DNA of 64,000 nucleotides. It comes from Telmatactis stephensoni. Its lineage: Eukaryota > Cnidaria > Anthozoa > Actiniaria > Isophelliidae. Location: positions 248,001 through 312,000 of the forward strand of contig JALIZF010001808.1 of assembly GCA_029948255.1 (NCBI GenBank), written 5' to 3'. Positions 50,701 through 59,028 of the stretch are shown here, one piece after another; positions within the stretch are counted from its first letter, which is position 1, and each line of letters begins with the position of its first letter. The position numbers were made by a program, and so were the translations under genes. Below the pieces are notes generated by a model. That model did no database searches. It was not told the origin of the DNA and saw nothing but the letters and a program-made list of their open reading frames with translations.

Positions 50701-53700
50701 GTTACATGAATATCAAAACAACTTCCAACAGTTGTGCAGTAGATAAAAGTTAGGGCCTCCAAAGACTAGGGAAAAGAGTTGTCGATAACTTGCTGTGCTC
50801 GATAACTAAATCTTATCGACAACTAAAATCGCTTTGTTTTCAAATTCAAATCAGCCCAGGTTTGTTACCGACAACTACTTTTTTCCGGTGTGTCGTTAAC
50901 TAATAGTAATCCACACCAACTAGTTATCGTTAACTATTCCCTAGTCTGTGGATATTAATAACTATTTCCCCTAGTCCGTGGAGCCTTTGGACACTTTTAA
51001 GCAAAAGTTTTGACACGATCGATTGCGCTTAACTAAGACGTCATGCTTGTTGAAGGAAATAGTTTCGTTTCCGATATAGTTTTACAGTTTTTAATAGTTA
51101 CTGAATCAATAAAATAGTTGACAATAATCTTATTCTAATCATATTACATGTGAATTGTTTAAACTAAGTGAGACATGGACAATAAAATCAGAAATTGATG
51201 GGGTCTGAATACAGATGAAATTATTAATAAAAACCAAACCTCCTTGAGTCGCGTTAGAAAGAAAATGTATACAAACAATCTGTTACAATCATACCAATAT
51301 CGAACTTCTTCTACTCTAAAATCCTGTGCAATTCATAATAATATAGTAATTCATAATAATAAGTGCAATTCATAATAATATAATAGCCTTACCGGTTTTA
51401 ATTCAGTTACATCCCATCCTAGATACTGTGCAACGTTCATCATTTGCTGTGTAATGCACTCTAGTTCCTATAAAATAATGATTATATCGCACATTTCAGA
51501 AGTAAACTAGAGAGAGCTTCAATATTGAACATATTGACCAATCACAACGTAGCGTGTGACGTCATGTCATTACGTGTCATTTGTTTTCGTGATGATGACG
51601 TCAAAGTTTCAACAAAGGGAAAGAGCACCAACGTGCAGCAAAAACCTTTTCGAAGGTGAAATTAAGATGCGATTTTTTAGTTTGTAAAAAGTGCTTTATT
51701 GTCGAAATGCTTCTGGTTGTTCGAAAGACGATTATGCTTACCTCTGATTACATCATGTACGTTTCTACCCAATTCAAAACCTCTGGGAATAAGATTCTTT
51801 GTCTTTGCATTTGCATATCACGTGGAAATGAAATGGAACAAAAGTTTTTGAATTGGGTAGAAACATAGCAACGCGTTAGCCGTTATTTATTTTAACATAG
51901 CCGAAGTACCCTACTTAAGCAAATTGATTTTTTTCTTTTTTTTCTGTTTCATTTCTTTTTTGCGAGGGATAGGGACTGATGATGAAATAGAGGAACGATG
52001 CTAAGTGTCCTTAATTTACATTGCTGGACCCTCACGGAGCAAAGTACATACACAGTCGCTTTCATCCATGTTCTTCATGAAAAATGCTCGTTCGAGTGTT
52101 CATTAGACGGGTTTATACTTCATGGCTGAATGTTAGGGTACATATTAGGAAGACGACTATGGGAGACAGGCAGGAAGACAGACAGACTTTTTAAAACCTA
52201 CCTGTGCGTCCAGAAGCTCATTGCCGTCTGAATCGTAGACTCGAAACACAACTAAAATGAACAGGAATGGCAATAATACACATTACATAAACCTTCAACG
52301 TTTTTAAGAGCGGAGCCGTAATTTCCAGGAAAACGAACGACTCTGGAATTCATCTGTTGTTTTAGGTCAGCTTCGATCATATGCTTAGTGTCTTTTTGTA
52401 CACGATAACCTTTACTAAGGGACGGCAACCCGGGTCGATTATTACGGCATCCCTATCAGACCAACAAATGTTCTGTTCACACGATGATAATTACGAGCGC
52501 CGTGCCAAAACTGATCGGTCCACGTGTCCAGATTTAGGCCTACTTCGGGCCCTAAAATCGCCGTAATTTTGGGCGATCGTAGGCGATTTAAGCAAAATTA
52601 TCCCCAAAAATGCTCAAAACTGAAGGCGATTTTAGGGCCCGGAATAGGCCTAGATTTAGGGATGCCGCGCCATAAAAAGGTTGTAGTGTAATTATCAAGA
52701 ATTTGATATATTAAATAAGGTATACAAGAGCGTCGAAGGCAAGGTATTTGAAGTCTACTTACATTCCAGCTTGTCCTCGACTTTTCCACCCTCTAACATC
52801 GATAGATAACAAGCAATTTCTCTAATAGACACCATCTTGACAGTCTTGATGGGGGTTTGAGCATTTAATAGTGCAGATTGCTCTAGTGATGTTTTCTTTC
52901 GCTGAGAACTGGACCTTGGTTGATGTGGAGGGTGTTCATTGGCAACTTTGAAGGCTAAATGGAGAAAGTAGCACAACATTAAGAACATATATACCGAGAT
53001 GATTTCACATTCAAATTAATTTGGTGATAATTTAAACAGCACTGGGTCTTATACACGATTCACATCGCGAACTTAAGCCCGCCGCACACGTTGAGAAACT
53101 GCGTGAGGAAACTGCCATGGGAGGCACTTAGCTCACACGATTTCTCGCCGCAGACGTTGCATCTTTAGCTACGCGAGGCCAAAAATAGAGCAGGTAAAAG
53201 AGCACACGGTGAGAAGTGCCTCACGTGGCAGTTTCCTCACACAGTTTCTCAACGTGTGCGGCGGGCTTTAGATTCTTGCGCCACTTCCTCCTTTTGAATT
53301 TCCAGCAAGCTGGAGTCTGCATGCAGACTCAATTTTTTTACGCTCGAATATCTCCTAAAAAATTTGATCAATATTTTGGAGATTTTCGAGCGTAAAAGTA
53401 TTAAGTCTGCAAAGCAGGCGGCTAAGCAAGTTGACGTTTTCTTAGTTTTTCTTTAGGATTAGAGAATGATGAGTTCTACGATATATTCCACGTGAAAACA
53501 AAGTGTAAACATGGACATCAACAGAGTACAACTACCCTTACTGTCACTGCATTTAATAGTTACCCGCAAACCATTCTTACAATCTGTAAGGGGGTGTTTA
53601 CATGACACTAGGATCATCCTAGCAGGCGAATCATCCTACCTGCTATACATTTACTGCATTCTGTTTAGTAGAATGATCCTAGTATCCGAAGTGAAGACAC

Positions 53701-56700
53701 AAATTTCTATGTCAACAGAATGCAGTAAATGTATAGCAGGTAGGATTCGCCTGCTAGGATGATCCTAGTGCTAGAATGATCCTAGTGCCATGTAAACACA
53801 CCCTTAATGTACACATACTGGAACTTTTCCTGTGTTGGGCGTGCACCCTGTAACTGTTACTCGCAAAGCCAAAGAAATGTCCAATTGTAACAAAAAAGTG
53901 GTCCAATAAAATTGATTTTTTTTCTTGAGAATTCGATTTTCCCTCAGTGTAACCCTGCCGTTCCACGCAGTGTTGCAGAAAAAGTTGCATCGCGTTACAT
54001 CGCGTTACATCGCGTAACATCATGTTACATCGCGTTACATCGCATTTCATCGTGTTACCGGGCCTTTTATTTCACTGTCGACTACCACTAAAACCTTCGA
54101 CTACGAAAACAATAGAGCCGTATCCGTGATGAGTGTGAAACGGACCGCACCGTGCCGTGAGCGTGTTAGTTCCGTGATGTCTATAAAAACATTCGAAATT
54201 CCTGGCGTGACCGTGCGCGGCCGCTTTCACAGTCATACGAAATCTACTCTACCCATCCTTCTTTCCTCCAGGTACAATATTTCAATATCGTGATCTCAAG
54301 TTAGAGCACATTTCGTATGAGTGTGAAACGCACTGCGCCGTACCGTGGCCGTGTCAGTACCGTGATGTCTATAAAGACATTCGAAATTCATACCATAGAG
54401 TGGTTTTCGCATGAGTGGGAACACTGTACGGTTACGATACGATACGGTTACATCAGGACTTTCGAATGTTTTTATAGAAACTATGATACTGGTACAGTTA
54501 CGATACGGTACGGTAAGTTTCCCACTCACACGAAAACGACTCTAACCCGACTGTGACCGTGCGGTGCCGTTTTCACAGTCATACGAAATCTACCGTCTAG
54601 TAATGCATCACTGACATCAAGACTCTTATCGTAATGTCATGTACAATGGACACAGTTTCTCTGTGCCCCCTTCATAAAATGATGTGACGTCATTCGTGTG
54701 TAAAACGATTTCCGTGTCCAATGTAAAGCATTACTTGTGGAATTTTTCCCAGTTTGTTGCAGGTACACGTCTTTAATAGCAAAGATTTCTTTATTGGACG
54801 CCATTTTGCGCTCCTGGGACCCGAAAGACCCGATAACTCTACGGGTCCGTTAACTACGGGAGTGCGCGAGGACCCGTAAACTCACCCGTACAATGACATA
54901 GAAATTGAAAATAACGTGCCCTTCGAGAAACACCCGTAAACCTTATGGGGTAAGGGCCCGTAAAATTCTTGGGTCTTTCGCCGAGAAATGGGCCCCACCC
55001 AGATATACATGTCTGCATTCTTGTCCACAACAAATTTTAAGATAAAATCTCGAAACCTTTTACGTAACAAACGCAACAATAAAGCATCAAAGATGAGCAT
55101 TTTTCTTTTCAAAACCGAGTTGTGTAGCGAACCACGAGTTCACTGCAAGCCTTTTGTATTAGTCGCACTTTAATAGTGCACAATATAATTTTGCAACCGC
55201 CAAATGGCCATTTTCACAATAGAAGACAAACAGACAAATCTTTCGGACGGGCAAGTTGTCTGATAATGTTTATTCGCTTTAGGTCTTCAATAATTGAGTG
55301 AAAATCTGTATGATATCACTCTCGGTAGTTCTACTTGATTCTTTTTTGGTTTTAAAGTTCTGAGCGATCATAGTCAACTTAATTTATTTTCACAAATTCG
55401 TGAGTTAAGCAGGTCTTATTTAAGTAGTGGCTACTAATTTCATTTGAAAATGGAAACCCTTTACTTCCAGTCAAATACAGTTTTAAATTTAGTTTTTATC
55501 ATCTTGTGTACCCCGATTTAGAAATTGTGTGATTAGTAAGAGATTCCAATAGTGGAATATCGATTATACAGTTAAATCATTAACAGCGATTCAACTCAAA
55601 GAACATTTATGACTTTATGAACGTTATTATCAGCGTTAACATTGGTTTAGAACTTTTAGCAACAAAGTACTAACCGACGAACGAACCACTTGAATGGCGT
55701 CGAAAGTGTTTTTCTGACTTTTTACCCCACGACCCCAAGCCTAAAGTAGAGGTGTCTTGTGGTGAAAGGGATTGGTTCATTGCACCCTCTTTAGTTTCAG
55801 TGTTTAGTTTAGCAGCACTGTTTTCGTGGTTTTTATCGTTGTCTGTCAGCTGATTCTGATCATCATCTTTGGCTGTAGAGAGTTTTATGATCGGCTTGTC
55901 GCCGCCATGACCGGCAGCTATAGCGGTAGCAGCAGCAACTAAAGCTGCGGTCCCAGCACCACTGTGAATACCAGGTAATTCTGAAACTAAATATGTTATC
56001 TGTGGCAATGAATTATTACTGAGCACAGTGAGCTAATCAATGGTTATTGCTGCTGTAAGGGGTTAGGGTGGATCATTAGAGATGTGGTAAATAATTAATC
56101 TTTTGGGATTATTTTTCTTTTCATAGATTTAGGGTTATAATTACCACATGCATATACACCCTTAGTTTTGTCATCATCATCATCATCACAACCATCATCA
56201 TTATCGTCTCTTCCACTATCAACACCATCATCAGTATCTCTATCATCATCGTCATCATCACCATCACCATTATCATCATCATCATCATCATCATCATCCC
56301 TTCCACCATTATCCAACCAATACACTTCAACTTGTACAGCCCATGCTTCACTCTCATATAAAATTAGTGTTGTTCCTAAATTTTTTCGCTGGCTATTTGC
56401 CAATTTAGACAAAATGGACATCATCAGACCTAATTAAATTTGACATCTACAGCAAGAGATTTATGCTCTCTTGTCTACAGTCAATACTATTTCCTACAGT
56501 ATACCAGTGGAAAATGTGCTTTTAGGGGGAGAGGGAGTAACCAATAACACTTGGATTGTTTACCAATTATGAATTCAACAGTATATCTTCAAAATAAAAA
56601 AAATGTTTTAAACAGTATGTGTTTTAAATGGTGGACTTTATTATATTACTGTCAATATTTTATGATTTTAGGAAGTTGTACATGCTGCTATGTATTATCT

Positions 56701-59028
56701 TTTTTAATCTTCATTTCAATATTTAACTCCTTAGTTTTTATGGAATCAAGTTTTTAAATGCTCTGCTTTTTTTGAGTTACAATAAGATAAATTTTAAAGC
56801 GCAGGTAATTTGCACATTGATTAATTATTTTCAACATTTAGATTTAAATTAGATTTAAGAATGATGTTTTCAAGCTTTTTAAACTGTATAACTCAATGAA
56901 TGACTGCTGTTTCACATGTATTTGATACAGAACCTTAAATCATGGAACTTAAATTATGTAATAATTCTTGTAATGAAAAAACCTAGACACCATTTGGTCC
57001 ACTGCAACAAGATACTAATATGCTATACATTAAATGCAAAAAACTTTCCCCCTTCTGTTGAAATATTTATCTAAAATATTGCACAGTCACTCACCTCTTC
57101 TCTGTTGATCTGGTTTTGTCAAGTCTTGTGAAGAACATGATTTTTGAGCACTGCTTGCAGCCATGTTATCAAGAATTGTCTGTGAGACACCTACAGACAA
57201 TGAGGGAGATTGAAGGCTCTTGACCGGTACTTCTTTATGAAACGCTCGAAATAAATGCTTGCAGATATCCTCGTTTGCATCATCTCCCAAATAAGCAAAC
57301 ATGAAAAGCTTAAAACCTTCATAATCCATGGGCTGGGGAAATTGAAAGAGAAAAAATACATTAGACTTAAAGGCTCAACAATTTCATTCATCAAATTGTG
57401 TATTTCAATACTATTGATAAAATAAATCACATATTTTTGTGAAAAAAAGTGAGTACTTAAAGACTTTTTTCATCATTTTATTTGGTACATTACTGTCAGT
57501 ATTGCTTCATTGAATATATACATGTAACTCATTTATTAATATTTAATGCGACAAATAGGACTAATAAAACAAATTAAAGCTGGATGCATGATTGACGTAA
57601 GAAATAATACCTTGCTGTCTGAAATTTTTAGCAAAATATTAATTTTTCAGTTTTGGACTATCCATTTTTGTAACTTTGGCAGAATTGTTAAAGGAATAAT
57701 TTTATTATTTTTAAATATTGACAGCTGGCCTTGGCTATCTAGTTAGTAAAGCGGTTCATTTACATTGCGAAACAAGGTTTTCATTTTCAAGTAATGGTGG
57801 TCAACCCAGTGGGAAAACTGCATTTACTTGGTTTTATTTAAAGTAGCAATTTATATTTTCAGCGATGCAGACATTAAAATTACCAGCTATTACCCAAAAA
57901 CTAAAAATACTATCTAGTACAATAAATTAATTTATTAACTATATTGTGTAAAGAATAGATTTCAAATTCTCAATAATATAACAGCATATTGAAAATTTTC
58001 TGTCATAATGATGAACTTAAGGACCTAAAACTTTCAAGATACTGAATTTGTAAAACTTAAAAAAACCCAAGTAATGATCAAAGTTAAACCAATAATTTGC
58101 ATGTATTATTTATCACAATTAAATAGCAATTCCAAGGCAGCCATTATAATGATAAGAAAAAGCCTTTTATTATGATAATTTGATTGATAATTATCCTGAG
58201 TCCAAACCACAAAAGCATCAATTAAAAGGCACCAACTGTAGAAATATAAATCTTATTTGATGGACAAAAACCAAATAGTAGAAAAAAACTTGAAGACATC
58301 AAACTATGAGATGAACAAATTACATTATGAAACACACTATACATTGAGCTGTATTAAAACAGAAGATTGATAAGAATATTGAAAAAGGCAAAAGATTTGA
58401 GAGAGATTGAGAAAGCATGCTGAGAAGGTTGAGTTTCTGAATATAATATATATTCAAAATGTATAAAAAAAGAAAAAATCTCATAGAAAAATTATATTTT
58501 AAAAAGATCATCATATTAACAGCTCTAAAAGCAGCAAAATGAATCTAGAATGAAATAACGTTTGAGTCTTTGTGTGTAGTCCCTTAATTCTGTTATTGTA
58601 CTATCATTGTAATGAGGCTCTGCGATGCAAATAGAATTTAAGCAAGCAGATGGAAATTATCAAATGAATTTTCTATGGTTTTTACAGTATTTAGCTGAAA
58701 TATTGAAATAAAATCAGATAGATGAAATCCCTCCCAGAAATACTTTGCTATGGGCAATAAATTAAATATTAAGTTACAAATGTAAAAAATATATATAGTT
58801 TATGATTACTATTCTGATTTCAATTGGAAAACGTTAAGAAAATAAAAGCTAGGTTCAAGTAAAATATATTCTTTATCTCAAATGGATTTGAGTATTTCTT
58901 TACTATATATAATTATACTATGTCAAATTACAAAGTACTAAATGATAGTACCTGTTCGGGATTATATTTAGGATATACTCCATCGCGAAACTGTTTGAGA
59001 ACATCTGTCAACCGACTTGTATTTGAAT
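42474..59028 (-). CDS. DGKB: Type I diacylglycerol kinase (alpha/beta/gamma class), 26 visible coding exons, N-terminus missing
   Basis: Phosphorylates diacylglycerol to phosphatidic acid, ending DAG signalling; calcium-regulated in this class. Exons 5' to 3': 59028-58952, 57332-57095, 55980-55675, 52954-52763, 52251-52202, 51467-51393, 49964-49845, 49640-49614, 49294-49201, 48870-48779, 48596-48480, 47539-47441, 47364-47281, 46723-46650, 46307-46233, 46163-46078, 45542-45495, 45389-45348, 45206-45137, 44721-44631, 44554-44490, 44102-44012, 43641-43473, 43092-42972, 42860-42800, 42590-42474. Every junction is GT-AG and phases agree end to end, giving about 892 residues to a TAG at 42474-42476. 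Domain order is recoverin-homology, EF-hands, two C1, catalytic, accessory, as in vertebrate type I enzymes. The first visible exon begins mid-codon, so at least one upstream exon is missing. A possible ATTAAA poly(A) signal lies at 42326-42321. The gene is probably the pre-duplication relative of alpha, beta and gamma. Confidence 0.93.
42895..42940. repeat. ATC trinucleotide microsatellite in a kinase intron
   Basis: An imperfect (ATC)n run lies between the exons 42800-42860 and 42972-43092, starting 35 bp before the 42860 acceptor on the gene's strand. It gives spurious poly-His. Confidence 0.85.
43700..44011. repeat. CACGTGA-rich intronic tract with a 47-bp tandem duplication
   Basis: The intron between the exons 44012-44102 and 43473-43641 contains at least six CACGTG palindromes (near 43717, 43755, 43774, 43854, 43884, 43901) and several one-base variants (GCGTGAC, TACGTGAC), spaced irregularly. 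Its 5' end is a direct duplication of a 47-bp unit (43925-43971 and 43972-44018) that includes the splice donor. Confidence 0.7.
44835..45002 (-). repeat. tRNA-derived SINE in a kinase intron
   Basis: The minus strand reads GGTGGCCGAGCGGTGTAAGC (A-box type), then GGTCCCGGTTTCGATTCC (B-box type) after about 27 nt, then a body with GTTTTCTCCGGGTCCTCCGG. The head resembles a Leu/Ser-type tRNA, but the acceptor stem is not closed. It is inserted in the same orientation as the kinase, between the exons 45137-45206 and 44631-44721. Confidence 0.7.
45137..46723 (-). CDS. DGKB: DGK exons: catalytic domain
   Basis: Six short exons encode the diacylglycerol kinase catalytic domain. Seen in order: [18 protein letters not shown] (46650-46723), [20 protein letters not shown] (46233-46307), the nucleotide-binding [15 protein letters not shown] (46078-46163), [10 protein letters not shown] (45495-45542), [15 protein letters not shown] (45348-45389) and [10 protein letters not shown] (45137-45206). 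The GGDGT glycine motif and the GTGNDL motif are intact, so an active lipid kinase is expected. Small exons of 42-86 nt are used throughout this part. Confidence 0.93.
46850..47080. repeat. GGTTACGGTACGG-rich palindromic element, copy 1
   Basis: Tandem-like words (GGTTACGGTACGG, GGTACGGAACGG) are followed by an inverted, diverged set (CACGGTACTGACACGGTCAC), separated by a core AATGTTTTTATAGATATCAC. It lies in the kinase intron between the exons 47281-47364 and 46650-46723. Related copies lie at 54115-54600. Confidence 0.6.
47281..49640 (-). CDS. DGKB: DGK exons: tandem C1 zinc-finger domains and linker
   Basis: The 27-nt exon 49614-49640 (QIRDDGQHQ) supplies the first histidine of C1-1. Exons 49201-49294 and 48779-48870 supply the rest: H-x12-C-x2-C-x14-C-x2-C-x4-H-x2-C-x7-C, a complete zinc-coordinating pattern. 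Exons 48480-48596 ([16 protein letters not shown]) and 47441-47539 ([13 protein letters not shown]) give C1-2, with spacing slightly different from the canonical finger, as is usual for the second C1 of this family. Exon 47281-47364 is a Ser/Lys-rich linker ([15 protein letters not shown]) before the catalytic domain, a possible phosphorylation or basic targeting segment. Confidence 0.88.
48143..48288. repeat. Long inverted repeat (ATGTCTCTGTACTGTGAT ends)
   Basis: The left arm ATGTCTCTGTACTGTGATAT with AAGATGTAGAGCAAGAGAAA is mirrored by the right arm ending ATCACAGTACAGAGACAT. The arms are about 60 nt with a spacer under 30 nt, giving a strong hairpin. A partial third copy starts at 48343 (CATGTCTCTGTCCTCTGATA). 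It is intronic in the kinase gene. Confidence 0.75.
48658..48722. repeat. GGGA/GGAA microsatellite in a kinase intron
   Basis: Perfect GGGA then GGAA units lie between the C1 exons 48779-48870 and 48480-48596. They make spurious Gly/Glu/Arg/Lys or Pro/Ser/Leu frames. Confidence 0.85.
49845..52954 (-). CDS. DGKB: DGK exons: paired EF-hands
   Basis: Exon 52763-52954 encodes a basic linker and then [17 protein letters not shown] and EDKLE, the conserved lead-in to the EF-hands. Exon 52202-52251 supplies the first calcium loop ([11 protein letters not shown]) and exon 51393-51467 its twelfth residue Glu, so an intron splits loop 1 between positions 11 and 12. Exon 49845-49964 supplies the second loop ([12 protein letters not shown]) and the [18 protein letters not shown] stretch that ends the unit in this family. 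Both loops keep acidic residues at 1, 3 and 12, so calcium binding is expected. Confidence 0.9.
50754..50992. repeat. MITE-like inverted repeat (CTCCAAAGACTAGGGAA ends)
   Basis: The left end GGCCTCCAAAGACTAGGGAA is mirrored by CCCTAGTCCGTGGAGCCTTT on the right. Inner GTTGTCGATAACT and AGTTATCGTTAAC words also pair. It lies in the large kinase intron between the exons 51393-51467 and 49845-49964. Confidence 0.6.
52537..52651. mobile_element. Short MITE with 7-bp flanking direct repeats (hAT-like)
   Basis: The left end GGCCTACTTCGGGCCCTAAA and the right end GGGCCCGGAATAGGCCT are inverted copies that continue into ATCGCC and GGCGAT. AGATTTA directly flanks the element on both sides (52530-52536 and 52652-52658), consistent with a target-site duplication. 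At about 115 bp it has no coding capacity. The hAT assignment rests only on duplication length. Confidence 0.6.
53076..53267. mobile_element. MITE with TTA target-site duplication (PIF/Harbinger-like)
   Basis: The termini AGCCCGCCGCACACGTTGAG and its exact inverse at the right end form inverted repeats of at least 26 bp. Pairing continues imperfectly to about 60 bp. TTA flanks both ends (53073-53075 and 53268-53270), the target preference of PIF/Harbinger elements. The 192-bp element is non-coding and sits in a kinase intron. Confidence 0.7.
53589..53804. mobile_element. Fully palindromic MITE with TA flanks
   Basis: The left end AGGGGGTGTTTACATGACAC and the right end GTGCCATGTAAACACACCCT are inverted. 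The arms continue through CTAGGATCATCCTAGCAGGC and TATACATTTACTGCATTCTG with near-perfect pairing over about 90 bp. TA at 53587-53588 and 53805-53806 could be a mariner-type target duplication. It is intronic in the kinase gene. Confidence 0.65.
53985..54058. repeat. Short tandem repeat CATCGCGTTA
   Basis: About seven 10-bp units of CATCGCGTTA with single-base variants, next to the GTTACGG-type palindromic elements. Confidence 0.75.
54115..54600. repeat. GTTACGGTACGG-type palindromic elements, copies 2 and 3
   Basis: GAGTGTGAAACGGACCGCAC then GTGATGTCTATAAAAACATT (54130-54193) repeats at 54318-54386 as GAGTGTGAAACGCACTGCGC then GTGATGTCTATAAAGACATT. An inverted half (TGTTTTTATAGAAACTATGA, GATACGGTACGG) follows to about 54515. 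It corresponds, in the opposite orientation, to the element at 46850-47080. Confidence 0.6.
55675..55980 (-). CDS. DGKB: DGK linker exon with Ala-rich and acidic low-complexity segment
   Basis: This 306-nt exon (2+303+1 phase) joins in frame with its neighbours and encodes about 102 residues. It starts [19 protein letters not shown], then a stretch rich in Asp, Asn and Lys, then a Ser/Gly/Lys/Arg-rich end ([11 protein letters not shown]). I recognise no domain. It lies between the recoverin-homology region and the EF-hands, where vertebrate type I kinases have a much shorter linker. It has clear TTTCAG and GTTAGT sites. It may be an alternatively included exon: both flanking junctions are phase 1, so skipping it would keep the frame. 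Confidence 0.7.
56168..56300. repeat. ATC/CAT imperfect microsatellite in a kinase intron
   Basis: (CAT)n runs are interrupted by CAC, TCT and ACC triplets. They give spurious poly-Ser (plus strand) and poly-Asp or poly-Met (minus strand) frames. Confidence 0.88.
57095..59028 (-). CDS. DGKB: DGK exons: recoverin-homology region (partial)
   Basis: Exon 58952-59028 encodes [11 protein letters not shown] and VYPKYNPEQ. Exon 57095-57332 begins [17 protein letters not shown] and continues to [12 protein letters not shown]. Both match the second half of the N-terminal recoverin-homology domain of type I diacylglycerol kinases, which cooperates with the EF-hands in calcium response. The remainder of the second exon is a Ser/Gln-rich linker. 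The upstream exon with the initiator Met and the first half of the domain should end in a phase-1 G; I could not find it between 59029 and 64000. Confidence 0.85.

Noticed and set aside
56095..56437. Poly-Asp, poly-Met and poly-Ser open frames
   Set aside because: Produced by an imperfect ATC/CAT microsatellite inside a kinase intron.
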